NCBI GenBank assembly: GCA_037176705.1
Contig: CM073887.1
Location: forward strand, 43,400,001-43,464,000
Length of the DNA: 64,000 bases
From: Molossus alvarezi
Taxonomy: Eukaryota > Chordata > Mammalia > Chiroptera > Molossidae
Direction: 5' to 3'
This document shows, one piece after another, positions 33,211-45,092 of the stretch. Under the pieces are notes generated by a model. That model worked only from the letters and a program-made list of their open reading frames with translations. It did no database searches and was not told where the DNA came from. The position numbers and the translations under genes were made by a program. Numbering within the stretch: the first letter of the stretch is position 1; each line of letters begins with the position of its first letter.

Positions 33211-34413
33211 CCTCCTTTGAGGGTCAGTTCTGAGGAGCACTGCACAGGGGTGGCGCTCAGCACTTATTTGCAGATTGAATTTCAGGATCTAGTCAAGCCT
33301 TATGATTGTGGTGTTTTATACAGTAGGGTGTGTCTAAGCCATATTTATTCCCCCCTTTATCCATTCACTTGTTTGGCGGTGCCTGAGTGCCTACTGTGTG
33401 CCAGCGCTGACGTAACAGCCAGGGGAACCATCCTCACAGAAGCAGGGTGACACGGAGCTGTGGTCCAGGGAAGGGGCCGCGCCCTCGAGGGACGGCGGTG
33501 AGCTCCCCGCCCGAAGCCCTCGGAATTGAGGGCAGGCCCAGAACCTGCAGCCCCTTCTACCTTGTGGGCGTCAGGATGAGGGGAACTCGGGGGAAGCTCC
33601 CAAGTCGTACCACAGGGGATGCGGTGGGGGAGGGCCGGAGCGACTCCCGTCGCTCAGTGGGAGTTGCTGGGAGGAGAACAGAGAAAATGCGAGAAGGGAA
33701 TTCCTTGAGAGAAGGGTTAGAGGCAAGGGAGCTGGAGATTCCAACACCGGGGACTACAGTGGGTGGTGAGAAGAGTGTCGGAAGAGAGAAATCAGGTGTT
33801 AGAGTGGAAAAGAAGCGAGAACGCAGCCTGCTCTCCCAAAAGCCAGGATGCTGCGGAGACACCAGGGCGGGGCCCTCGGTGGTTACTGCGTGGAACCCGA
33901 TGCGGGATCCAACCCCAGCCCTTGTTAGCCTCTAGTGGTCACCAAAGTTGGCTGGGGGCCCAGTCATTTTAGAAAAGTTGTAGGTGTGTTCTCTTAAGAA
34001 CGGTTCACCGGCTGCTCTGGGGGTTTTCATGGTCAACGTGTCTCGCTCCGGGCCATTCCCAGCGAAACCTGATAGGCTCCGGTTCTCCGTAGGATTCCAC
34101 GCCCGGGAGGACTTGTAGTCTGGCCCGAGTCCGGCTCCTACTCTCGGGCGAGGTGACTGCGGGCGTTGCCCGCCTCCCTGCTCTGCGGCACCTGTGTCGG
34201 CAGCGGGCGGGACAGGAGGCGGCCCCGGACTGCGGGACGCGGATCCCCGGGAGGGACCCGGGAGGCGGAGGGGCGGGCTGGGGGCGGGCGCGGGGAAGCG
34301 GCCCTCCTTTCCTCTCCTGCTCCCGGCAAGTCGGAGCGGGGACTCGGCGGCCAGGGACGCAGGGAGGGGGCCGCGCCGAGACGGAGGGAGGGGCCGAGCA
34401 GCCTTCAAGAGTC

Positions 34414-34449
34414 ATTGGAGGACGTGACCGCCCGAAGCTGATAAATAAG
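34414..34449 (+). promoter_or_regulatory. SOX7: SOX7 core promoter: inverted CCAAT and TATA-like box
   Basis: An inverted CCAAT box (ATTGG, 34414-34418) and a TATA-like ATAAATAAG (34441-34449) sit 103-138 bp before the start codon. This places the start of transcription near 34470, in line with a 5' UTR of roughly 80-110 nt. The TSS is inferred, not seen. Confidence 0.55.
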
Positions 34450-34551
34450 GGGCCGGGCCGCGGCTGCCGGCCAAGTTGGACGCCCCGACCTGTGCTAGGG
34501 CCAGGTCAACGCCGGCCCCGCGAGGCGAAACGAGACGACCCCCGTGCGGCC

Positions 34552-34789
34552 ATGGCCTCGCTGCTGGGAACTTACCCGTGGCCCGAGGGGCTCGAGTGCC
34601 CGGCCCTGGAAGCCGAGCTGTCGGATGGGCTGTCGCCTCCGGCCGCCCCCCGGCCGCCAGGGGACAAGGGCTCAGAGAGCCGTATCCGGCGGCCCATGAA
34701 CGCCTTCATGGTGTGGGCCAAGGACGAGAGGAAACGTCTGGCGGTGCAGAACCCGGACCTGCACAACGCCGAGCTCAGCAAAATGCTGG
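34552..34789 (+). CDS. SOX7: SOX7 exon 1 (transcription factor, SoxF)
   Basis: SOX7 is an HMG-box transcription factor of the SoxF group (with SOX17 and SOX18), acting in the nucleus in endoderm, endothelial and early haematopoietic development and antagonising Wnt/beta-catenin signalling. This exon encodes residues 1-79 and the first base of codon 80. The start ATG lies in a strong context (GCGGCCATGG) and begins [20 protein letters not shown], nearly identical to human SOX7, which separates it from SOX17 and SOX18. The HMG box begins at about R44 ([20 protein letters not shown]) and is cut by the intron after KML, at the conserved SoxF intron position. Donor CTGG|GTGAGT. The exon lies in a CpG island. 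Confidence 0.97.
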
Positions 34790-37700
34790 GTGAGTGAGCG
34801 GGCGGGTGGGAGGGCGGGTGCGCCGCGAGGTCGCGGGCCGGGGGCGCAGGCAGAGACCGCCTGGGGCGAGCGCGCGGAGTGTGGCAGCACCTGGCGGGTG
34901 GGGACTCGCGGGAAGCGCGGGCGTCGCTGTGCCGGCGAGGTTGGGCATCTGTGCGCGCGTGGGTGTGAGCGCGGTGGCAGGGATTCAGAGTAGGGACACC
35001 TTGGCAAGGCCCAAAGTGAAACAACTTGGGCCTGGGGTGACCCAGGAGGTCCACTCGGGAAGGCAGGAGCGGAATTGGGGCCCCAGGGTACAGGCGGGGC
35101 GGGGCAGCGACCAGGCCCCAGTCGAGTCGCAGGACTGTGGAGACCCAAACGTGCAGAGTGGCCGGGACAGAAACGCTGAGATCCGGTGGAACTGGCCTTT
35201 GCTAAGCATACCAGAGTGGGAAACCCATCGTTCCCCGAACTTTACCACTGGCCATCAAGGTGGAAGGTGGTAACTTATTATTAACGAATATTCATGAAGA
35301 GAGACCTTGCCAGACGCATCCCAGCTTTAACTTTATTATTAAAGCAACAGAAAAAAAAAAAGTCTTCTCAAATAGACTCCATTTCTCAATCACAACGGTT
35401 TAGTCCATTTGATTCCTATATTTAGGGCAGCGGTGAGGGTCTGTCTGCCCAGCACCCTGGCAGGGTTGCTTCCCAGTGATGCTGTGCAATCCCAGCAGGG
35501 GTGGCAGGACTGAGGGCAAGGATGAGCCAGACCAGAGGAGCCCAGAGAGAGGATGTTAGGGCACCTCCGAAAAATCGAAGTTCCTCTCTGGCTTTCTTGT
35601 CTCTCCCCTGTCTAGAGCTGAGCACTTTTCAGCTCTGATCTACTCTAACCTCTTAGCCCCTTCCACATGGTTTTTATCCATTATAACCAATAGGAACCTC
35701 TCTTTCAAAAACACTTCCTTGTGGAGTAGACCTCAGGTCCTATGAGCAGGGACATGTGTGGTCACTAGAGACTGGCCCTGTTCTCCCAACCCCATCAGAC
35801 CCAGAACCAAAGGAACCAGTTTTCCTTTTCCATTGGAGCTTTGAGCTCCTTCTGGGTCGGAACCATGGACTGAGGACTGATGCCCACCTTTCTGCTGGTT
35901 AAAGCCACAGGCCTGCAGAGAGGGTCCCTCCTGCAGTCCAGACACACTTTCAAAGCAGCTGATGGAGTGCTGGTTTCTAAGAGCCTTCTATCACCCAGCC
36001 TCCTGGTTAGCCCTGCCCAGGAAGCATTAGAAAGCCAGTGTCTTAGTGAGCCCCTTCCTCCATTTAAAAAAAAAAGTTTAAAATTATATTTTACACAGTT
36101 GGCATAAAGACAAGTGTATTAATATACATAACAATAAAACATTTCCTCAACCTGAAAGTTCATATTTTCCCTCAGATTGCTAACGAAATGCAACACTTTT
36201 TTTGTGGGGGCCTCTAAAGTTTTTTCTTGGTAGGCGCTAGGTGCTGTTCTGAGACGCTCTCCTGGCAGAGATAGAGCAGGGTTTCTGTTGCAGACCCAGA
36301 GCCAGAGACAGGAGACAAGCTTGGTCTGTGGAGCCTTATAGGATTGAGGCTGCCTGCTCCCAGGGAAAGGGCAGGCAAAGGGACTTGGGTGACAAATGCT
36401 TCCCATACGCTGATCCCTGCTGTCTGTTTGCACTTAGGCTTCAGAGGTTACAGTTCATTTTGCAGGAAAGACACAGATTCCTTCCTGCTTAACCACACAG
36501 CCCCTGGCACTGGGTGAGGGAAACCAACCTGGTGTTGCTTTTTCAAATATAGTCTTTCTAATCTGTTCATAGCACGATCTTTTTCCACCCCCATGATCTC
36601 GCCCAGCCCTTTCCTTTCGGACTTAGGAAAGGACTGGATGTCCCAACTTTTTTGACTATAAGCTTTCTAATCTTCCACATTCAAAACTTCACCCAGTAAC
36701 GCTAGTATTTTTAGTATGTTATGAATGAGAAAGTGCATAAAGGCACTTACACATTTAGTAGCATTTAAAATTAACCTATATTTTATTAATACTGCAACAT
36801 CCACATACACTTAGACTCTAGAGTCACATTTCATATACTCAGTTCACAGATTGAGTTGGGGGTGGGGTGTCTGGATCTTGGGCCTCTTGCAACTCTGTGG
36901 CCTCAGCCCTAGTCTGGGAACTCTGAGTTCCAGCTCCAAATCCGGAGTTCCTAATACTTTTCAAGCTGCCCTTTTAAGTGAGAGCTAATTATATTCATTG
37001 ATGACTGTCAGAATAGTTACAGATTTCCATCCCCATGGTAGAACACCTTTAATAATTCCCCTCCTCCAGCCCTCTTTGAAAGACTGGTGTGCAGAGCCTA
37101 CCAGCACAGACACAGGCACTGATGGATGGGGGTGGGGGGGGTGGCCATGCACACAGCTCTACTCCGCCCTGTGCAGAGGGCTCTAGGTGCGAGATGTGCC
37201 CCTTTCCTTACAGTGCTTAGCAGGGCCTATCCTCCAGGTAGTGACTGAACTTCAGCACACATTAGAGCCATGGGGAAAGGGGGCTTGTCAAAGTTGTAGA
37301 ATCTGAGTTCACCCTAGGCAGTAACAACCTGAGCATCCAGAAGTGACCTTCAGCAAACTGCAGCTGGAGGGATGTGCAATGTACTTTGAAAGACTAAAGC
37401 ATTTTACAAAACAACACACAAACGAGTGAGGGCGAATAGGAAAGACAAGTGACACCAGCATTTTAGTACCAGTGGGATGCATGTGTGTGATGCTTTCTAA
37501 AGAGTTTTGAGTTGGGTAACAATACAGTATATTTTCTAGTGAGGGAAATAGAGACCCAGGGAAGTTAAACGGTTTCCTTCTGTGTGGAGAGTCAAGCTCA
37601 AAAGGTCCTAAGTAGATAACCGGAAGCTGGGGTGTGGGCGCTTCTCTCTGTGTGTGTACATGTGTGCTGTCTGAGTGTGCACATGTGCATGTTTCAGGCA

Positions 37701-38370
37701 GATGCTGGCATTCTGGCCACAGTGTCAGGTCTTCATACAACAGGGTCCTATTTGACCTTCAGGTGTAAAGGATAATCGTGTTACACTAAGTGAGATCCTA
37801 TAATTTAATTATGCCTGTGAAACTATTAACTCTACCTGGGTTCCCACATGAGGGGCGGGGGTGTGGCTATGAGGTTTATGCCATACATAAATATTACAGT
37901 GTCACAGCAATGGGTAACAATACAGTATATTGTTCCTGAGACACAGCAATAACCAACAAAGGCAGAGGGTTTTCATTAGAATGCAAAAATAATTAGAATT
38001 GGCTCTCCAAGGGTTAAAAGAACCCAAATCAATGTTGTAGTCCCTGCATTGTTTTCATGTTTGTGTTATCTGATGGCTTTTATTATATGAGAGGTGACAT
38101 GACTATGTGTGTCTTGGTATGAAGTGGTTTTGCTGGATGCAGGTGGTGGACGTTGGTTTGGCCTCACTGTGCAGGCAGGATCTAGGCTGGGATGAGGATG
38201 CGAGATGTGCCTCCTGTCCTTCGTAGAGAGGGGACCCGGAAGGGATGGGGGTACGAAGTGGGACAGAGTGTGCCTGTCTGATGCTTGGAGGCAGGAGCCT
38301 GAGACAGGTGCACAGGCTGCCCCAAGCCGCGCAGATGCTGAAAGTGGCCTTTTCTGACTTGTGTGAACAG
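34790..38370 (+). other. SOX7: SOX7 intron 1
   Basis: A 3,581-bp phase-1 intron with donor GTGAGT and acceptor TTGTGTGAACAG. The first ~370 bp remain CpG-rich. The rest is unique AT-rich sequence with no recognisable transposon, notable given how dense SINEs are elsewhere in the window. Confidence 0.9.
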
Positions 38371-39290
38371 GAAAGTCGTGGAAGGCGCTGACACTGTCGC
38401 AGAAGAGGCCCTACGTGGACGAGGCGGAGCGGCTGCGCCTGCAGCACATGCAGGACTACCCCAACTACAAGTACCGCCCGCGCAGGAAGAAGCAGGCCAA
38501 GCGCCTCTGCAAGCGCGTGGACCCCGGCTTCCTCCTGAGCTCCCTTTCCCGGGACCAGAACGCCCTGCCCGAGAAGCGGGGCAGCAGCCGGGGGCCGCTG
38601 GGGGACAAAGAGGACAGGGGTGAGTACTCCCCGGGCGCCGCCCTGCCCAGCCTTCGGGGCTGCTACCACGAGGGGCCGGCGGGCAGCGGCACCCCGGGCA
38701 GCACGGACACGTACCCATACGGGCTGCCCACGCCCCCGGAAATGTCGCCCCTGGACGCGCTGGAGCCCGAGCAGACCTTCTTCTCCTCCCCCTGCCAGGA
38801 GGAGCACGCGCACTCCCACCGCATCCCCCACCTGCCCCGGCCCCCTTACTCCCCCGAGTACGCCCCTAGCCCTCTCCACTGCCGTCACTCCCTGGGCTCC
38901 CTGGCCCTCGGCCAGTCCCCCGGTGTCTCTATGATGTCCACTGTATCCGGCTGTCCCCCGTCTCCTGCATATTACTCTCCTGCCACCTACCACCCTCTCC
39001 ACGCCAACCTCCATGCCCACCTGGGCCAGCTCTCCCCACCTCCGGAGCACCCCGGCTTTGATGCGCTGGATCAGCTGAGCCAGGTGGAACTCCTGGGGGA
39101 CATGGATCGTAATGAGTTCGACCAGTATTTGAACACTCCTGGCCACCCAGACTCTGCTGCAGGGGCCGTGGCCCTCGGTGGGCACGCCCCAGGCTCTCAG
39201 GTGACACCAACGGGCCCCACAGAGACCAGCCTCATCTCCGTGCTGGCTGATGCCACGGCCACGTACTACAACAGCTACAGCGTATCATAG
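38371..39290 (+). CDS. SOX7: SOX7 exon 2
   Basis: Completes codon 80 (Gly) and continues [20 protein letters not shown], finishing the HMG box (about residues 44-113) and followed by the basic nuclear-localisation stretch RRKKQAKR (117-124). Joined with exon 1 the protein is 385 residues, close to the human length of 388. The C-terminal half is the SoxF transactivation region, rich in Pro, Ser and Tyr. It holds the SoxF beta-catenin-interaction motif DRNEFDQYL (residues 325-333) and ends TYYNSYSVS before TAG at 39288. No disabling change is visible. The exon is GC-rich, so long antisense open frames overlap it; these are shadows. Confidence 0.97.
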
Positions 39291-41115
39291 AGCCGGAGGC
39301 CGCCGGTCCAGCCCTGCCTTGACGCTGCCACTCTCCGTCCTGGGCACTGAGCATAGCCAGCCTGGACGTGCTGCCACCCGACGGGCACGTCCGCACTGCG
39401 GGCCCCAGGGAACCAGGTCTGCAGATCCCAGGTCCCTCTCCATCCCCCTCCCCGCCACCCCAATCCCCATCCCGGAAGCCTCCGTTTTGAGTATATTCCT
39501 TCAAATGGGTTTTCATTGGCTACACCTGGGAATAAGGCAAGGGAATTGTTGAAAATCGCTTGTTCCAGGTGGAATTTTCATGGATCTCTTCTCTCTGTTC
39601 CCATCTCAGAAACAAATGTGTGAAAAGCCCAGCAGCATTCTTACCTGGGAGCCCTGGGCTGGGATCCAGAGACCCAGGATCCTCAGAGGGCTGGTGACAC
39701 CTTGACTGGCTTCTCCTTCCCTTCCAGCCTGCCCCGCTGTCCCCAACTGTAAAGTGAGGGACAGATTTAATATCTAAGGTCCCTTCTGCTCCAGGGTTTT
39801 CTGATTTAGGATTCTTCCAAGGCTCAAAGGAAAATAAAGTTTGACTCAGTAAGCTCCGTAAGGTGTACCCTGTGATAATTCTGCATGCACAGCCCAAGGA
39901 CACAGGGCTTTCTGCGCTTGTCCTGCCTTCCAAAATGATCTTAGTTGTCCAAAAGGACTCTTTTCCAACGTGAGAAAAAACACTTACCTTGATTTGGGAA
40001 ATTAACCACTAAGGTTGACCGCATCCCTGAAAATGAGATTGAATTCAAGCTGTATTTATAAAATATATTTTTAGATCATTTCTTTTCAGTTATTACACAC
40101 ACATTTCAAGAGAGTATACACAGCCTGAATACATACAGTGTGTGAGAAACATGCAATATAACACACTTTCATGCACACCCTTATGTGCGTGTCTGTGCAG
40201 CCTACATCAGATACTTTTGTTGACACTGGCAACTTTTTGTCAGCTCCCTGATCCTAATAACCCAAAGAGCAGGGAACCTAAAAAGAATTTCCTCCAATCT
40301 GAACGTCTTGGTTTATTGAGAAAATTTCAGCACACCCTCCCCTCTTCAGATGCAGAAGGAGCTTTCTTCCCGCTGTCTCCATCTCCTACTCCCCCTTTCC
40401 AGGGATTTCCTTTTCTCTTCTTTGCTCTTCCTCCACCCCTGAATTGGCCACTAATTCAAAGATCCCTTGACTTTAGCATTCCTAGCCTGGTTCTCATGAC
40501 TGGGATGGGAATTTGTCTTCCTCATCAGCCAGTTGGTTCTTTAGGGAACAGCCTCAGACAACACTTCAAAACTCCGCTGTACCTTCATTGTGCTTCCTTC
40601 CCGAAGAACAGAAGCCCACTGGAATTCAGAAAAGGTTTCTGAGTCCTGCCCCTGCCCCGGAACATTTCTACCCTCTCAGACCTCCTTTGAAGGAACATAC
40701 GTAACAGTGAGCGAAACGGCAGCTGTTTGTCCTTGGATGTCTGCATATTATTATTGCCTGTATGAAATATGTGTTTTATATATTCTCCTATTATTTTCAC
40801 CTTGTATTTTGTATTGTTGAATGACCCCCCCTTTTTTTCTTCCAAGGAGTCCGATTGTAAAATCACTTATAAGATATGATTAATCTCTATGCTATTACTG
40901 TGTACAATGTTTGGTAATAAATAGTAAACCATGGACACTATGATTGACTGGTGCAGTCCAGAATGTGTATTAATAATCTTGTAAAACATGATCACAGACA
41001 TTAAGCTAAACTGTTCCTTTTTTTTTTTTTGCTAAAACTACACATGCTTTGGAATGGTTGTAGATATTGACTTGTCTAAAATATTTAATTTAAATAAACA
41101 TTTTTTTTTTTACCG
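39291..41115 (+). other. SOX7: SOX7 3' UTR
   Basis: About 1.8 kb after the stop, GC-rich at first and increasingly AT-rich. Candidate AATAAA hexamers lie at 39833, 40916, 41093 and 41291. The 41093 site, directly followed by CATTTTTTTTT, is the most likely main end, giving a 3' UTR length like that of the human mRNA as I recall it. Confidence 0.65.
41093..41098 (+). terminator. SOX7: Likely SOX7 poly(A) signal
   Basis: AATAAA followed within 10 bp by a T-rich downstream element. The alternative at 40916-40921 is also plausible. Confidence 0.5.
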
Positions 41116-42489
41116 TGACCATTCTATCATTTGACATCTAGTTGTACAAAAGGAAGCATCTTCAGGTGAGGCAGAGATATTAAGCCCAGTGCTACGTATT
41201 GCATTGGCCAAAATGTTCTCCACATTGATCTTTTTCATTTTAAAGTTATTTGTAGGGGTGGCTTATTTTATTTTTGAGTTATGGTGAAGAAATAAAGGCT
41301 GATATTACACACTGAAGACAACATTGTTATAATTAATGAAAGAAAAGACCTGTTTCTAGCCTATCTGCAGAAGAGCTTCCTCCTCGGGATATCTTCACAC
41401 CTGTAATTTAGAACCAGGTATCATCTCAAGATAGGAAGTAAGTTCTGCCCAATTAATTGCTTACTTGGATCTATCACATTTTTTTCTTCTTTTTGAAATA
41501 TTCTTGAAAACTACCTGGATTGCCCTCTCAGCTATGCACTGACGGCTCTCGAGATCAGGCGGAATGTCGTGAGAAGACCAGGGAGCACACAGGTCCGCAA
41601 CTCAAGGCTGTGACATCTTGAGGTTAAGGATGGAAATGCCAGCCAAAAAGTGCTGGAAAAACTGATTACTCAGTCCATGCAGGTCACCCATGCCTGGCTC
41701 CTCTCCCTGAAGAAGCCGTTGTGACTTGTTCGAGTCAAGGGTAGTCTTGTGTTCTCCCGGGCCCTCTGGGCCAAGGAGTGAGACTTGGGAGGGCCCAGCT
41801 GGGCATATGTTCCTCCTTCAATTTTGATCATAATCTATAGTCATTACTTTAATAGCATTTTATAAGTGGAGATTTTTATGGGCTATTTCTCATCCACAGC
41901 CTCAAGTGAGGCTCTGTGATCCATCCACCTGATGGCACAGCAGGGACACTGAGGTCCAGGGTGGGACTACATTACCAGGGTGCCACATAGCTTCCCCCAC
42001 ATGGGGCCAGCGGTGGTTGGGGTGTCAGCCTTTGCTTGTTACACACATTTGTTGGCAGCGTCAGCCTAACAGTCTCACAGCTCGAGGCTTTGTGATCCAC
42101 CATGACACAGAATAACTGCACGTGTGGCCTGATGCACACCTATCACAGCCCAGGGAACAAAAGAACGAACAAGAGGAAATTGCAGGGCCAGAAATAGACA
42201 AACTCCATTGCCACCAGGTCCACAGTGGCAGTCACAGGGTCATCAGCTGGCTGGAGGACTTGTCTGGCAGCATCTGCCCAAGACATTGGGCCTCAACAGT
42301 GCCAAAAGGGCGTATTTTATTCCAGGACACACTGTGGGAGTGGGGGTGTTGTCCTTGTCCCTGGAAGGGCAGGAAACAGGCAGGCGACAGGGCGGCTCTT
42401 TCACTTTTTTCTCTTTCACTTTTGCTCAGCTGTAAGAGAGACAGTGGTGTCCTGAGTGACAAGGGCCCTTGCTGCTTTGCCTGATTAAG
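41116..42489. other. SOX7-C8orf74 intergenic, no gene recognised
   Basis: Unique sequence beyond the SOX7 3' end. A further AATAAA at 41291 could mark a longer SOX7 isoform. Nothing else is recognised. Confidence 0.5.
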
Positions 42490-42503
42490 AATTGATGGGT
42501 ATG

Positions 42504-42751
42504 GCCCTGGCCAGTTTGGCTCAGTGGTTAGAACATTGGCCTGCGGACCAAAGAAACCCAGTTTCGGTTCCCACTAAGAGCGTGTACCTTGGTTGCAGTT
42601 TGTCCCCGGCCCCAGTTGGGGTTGTGTGGGTGGCAACCAGTCAATGTGTCTCTCTCACATCCATGTTTCTCTCTCTCTTCCTCCCTCTCTCCCTCCTGCT
42701 CTATCTGAAGGTAAATGCAAAAATGTCCTCGGGTGAAAAAAAAATTAAAAT
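42504..42751 (+). mobile_element. Ves-type SINE, family A (older), with TSD
   Basis: Head GCCCTGGCCAGTTTGGCTCA and end GAAGGTAAATGCAAAAATGTCC. Perfect 14-bp TSD AATTGATGGGTATG at 42490-42503 and 42752-42765. Confidence 0.96.
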
Positions 42752-43779
42752 AATTGATGGGTATGAAGAGTTATACATTATTTTCCTGAAAGGTTGATTT
42801 TATCATTTCACTCTTTTCCTGAAGACCTTTCAGCGATTGCTTGTCACCTGCACCCACAGGATAAGGGCAGAGGTGGGCTTATGTGAAGCCAGTGAGGTTC
42901 AACCCTCTGGGTCCCTCACTTCTACAGGTTCCTGGGGGGCACCCTGGTAATGTAGTCACATGGCAATTTGTTTTTATAAACTTTGCAAAAAGGAACAATT
43001 TTTTTTTGTATCCTTTTTTTTTAAAAGCCCCTTTTCCCCATTTGTACAAACTTCAGGACCCCTGACACCTGGCTTGGTCACATGTGAGTGCCCCTATGAC
43101 AGATCCTCTTTTTTCCAGAAGCCTCTCATGGTCCCCATCACCCCCTCCACATGGGGTACCCACTGCACAGAAAGCCTGTTGTTCCCTAAAGAGCTCTCTT
43201 TTTCCATACTGTTGTGTTTTTCATGTTTTCCCCTGACCAGGGAGACCCTCATTCCCATGATCTATCTGTTGACATCCTAGTCACTGTCCAAGTCCAGCTC
43301 AGATGACCCCAACCCTGCTGGGAGGGGGGCTAGTAGGGCTTGAGCAAATCTGGGTTAGGGCACTTATCACCGGGCGTTATCAGAATCATTTATCATTACA
43401 CAGCAGCTGCTCAACAAATAAGTAAAGGAACAAATGAATAAAGCAAATATTGGAGATATCCTGTAGGTACTCTGCTTGACCTTGGTGGGAAAAACCTGAA
43501 ACCTCTCTGGAAACAGAGACCCTGGAGCCTGTGAGTGTGCAGTTCTCAGGCTCCCAGGCTGGATGTGAAGCAGCCATGGCTAGTCACCCTCACCTGCTGG
43601 AGTGTAGCTGGAGCAGACAGGTCAGATGGGCACGGTGGCCCTGGAGGGGAGTCCCCTCTTCCATCCTGTCCTAGAGCAGCAGATGGAGCTGAGGACAGAT
43701 GATCTGTAAAAGTGGCAACTGCCTACTTTTTCTTTTGAAAAGGTTGTGCTCTTGATTTCAACATAGTGAAAGGGATTTG

Positions 43780-44094
43780 GGTGGAAGGAAGGAAGAAAGG
43801 AAGGAAGGGAGGGAGGGAGAGAGGGAGGGAGGTAGGGAGGGAGGGAGGGAGGGAGGGAGGGAGGGAGGGAAGGAGGGAGGGAGGAAGGGAAGAAAGGAAG
43901 AAAGCTTGCTCTATATATCTCTCTATCTCTCTATCTCACTATCATCATCTGTCACCTACCCACTATTCATTAACCCATGTGACCCACCCATCTATCTTTC
44001 ATCTATTCTATCCATCGTCTGTCCATCCATCCATCCATCTATCCATCCATCCATCCATCCATCCATCCATCCATCCATCCATCCACTCTATCTG

Positions 44095-44136
<42 letters not shown>

Positions 44137-44142
44137 ACCTAT
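43780..44142. repeat. Compound simple repeat: (GGGA)n, (ATCC)n, (ATCT)n
   Basis: About 120 bp of nearly pure purine (GGAA/GGGA), then a CT/AT-rich spacer, then about 15 CATC/ATCC units, then about 12 CTAT units. The long open frames here translate only low-complexity repeats. Confidence 0.95.
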
Positions 44143-44887
44143 CAGTCATCTATTGATATTTTTAATTTTCAAAAGAGACACAGTCTTTGTAGAAAGTTTA
44201 GAAAAAAATAACATCACAGAGAAAAAAATAAGTCATCTATTGTCCACAACTTAGAGACATTACTGGTAATTTATATTTTGCATCCATCTATCAATCTTTT
44301 TTTGTCTAGCTTTACATACACATACGTCTTTTATAACAAACACTTTATTAATTAATGTTAAACATTTTCCTATGTCATTAAACTATATATTTCTGCAAAA
44401 GATTTTTTTCCAGTTAAAAAATCAACATAAAAAAATCAGAAAAAACTTTTTACAAAAATAACATACTTATTTTTCTATACTAAATGCTCTAGTTTTGTAC
44501 TCATGAATTCAGAATTGTACCTGGTGTGCTCACAGTGCAGATATAGATCCATTGGTATTTGACTTGATCCTTTTAACAACCTATTGTAGAGTTTTGCCAC
44601 ATTAGTATTTGTCTTTATCTTTGTCATTTTTGAAACAGCACAATACTTCAGTGCATTAATGTAGCTTAATTTACTTGACCACCCCCTTGCTATCAGATAA
44701 CTGAATCACTCCATTTTAATGTCTTGCCATCATGGATAACACTGCAGTGAACATTTACTTACGTCCTTAGCTGCACTCCCAGCAGGGAATCACTGGGGCT
44801 AAGCATATAAACAAGTTTTCAAAGAGTCTCTGTTGATAGTTGAGGCACAAAATGACTCCATTCCACACCCAGAATAAACTGACTCTT

Positions 44888-45081
44888 TTTTTTTTTTTTT
44901 TTTTAATCCTCCCCCAAGGACAATTTTCATTTTTTGCTCAGATAGAGTGGGAGAGAGAGAGAGAGAGAAACATCGATGTGAAAGGGACACATCGAGTGGT
45001 TGCCTCCCGCACGACCCAACCAGGGCCGGGGACAAACTGCAACCGAGGTACGTGCTCTTAGAAGGAACCGAACCCAGGGTG
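44888..45081 (-). mobile_element. Ves-type SINE, family A, head-truncated, with TSD
   Basis: Minus-strand copy from an oligo-T run to GAACCGAACCCAGGG. The first ~50 bases of the tRNA head are missing, although AACTGACTCTT flanks it (44877-44887, 45082-45092), so the element integrated already 5'-truncated. Confidence 0.93.
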
Positions 45082-45092
45082 AACTGACTCTT

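Larger units (their letters stand above)
34050..35170. promoter_or_regulatory. SOX7: SOX7 CpG island
   Basis: Very GC- and CpG-rich sequence covering the SOX7 promoter, exon 1 and the start of intron 1, in contrast to the AT-rich flanks. Contains G-quadruplex candidates at 34270-34295 and 34800-34818. Boundaries are judged by eye. Confidence 0.85.

Noticed and set aside
33447..33935. 162-residue frame just upstream of SOX7 as an N-terminal SOX7 extension
   Set aside because: It is not in frame with or spliced to the SOX7 start, and the ATG at 34552 matches the family's N-terminus exactly.
38103..39185. 360-residue open frame antisense to SOX7 exon 2
   Set aside because: It is a GC-rich shadow of the SOX7 coding sequence, with no independent start or homology.
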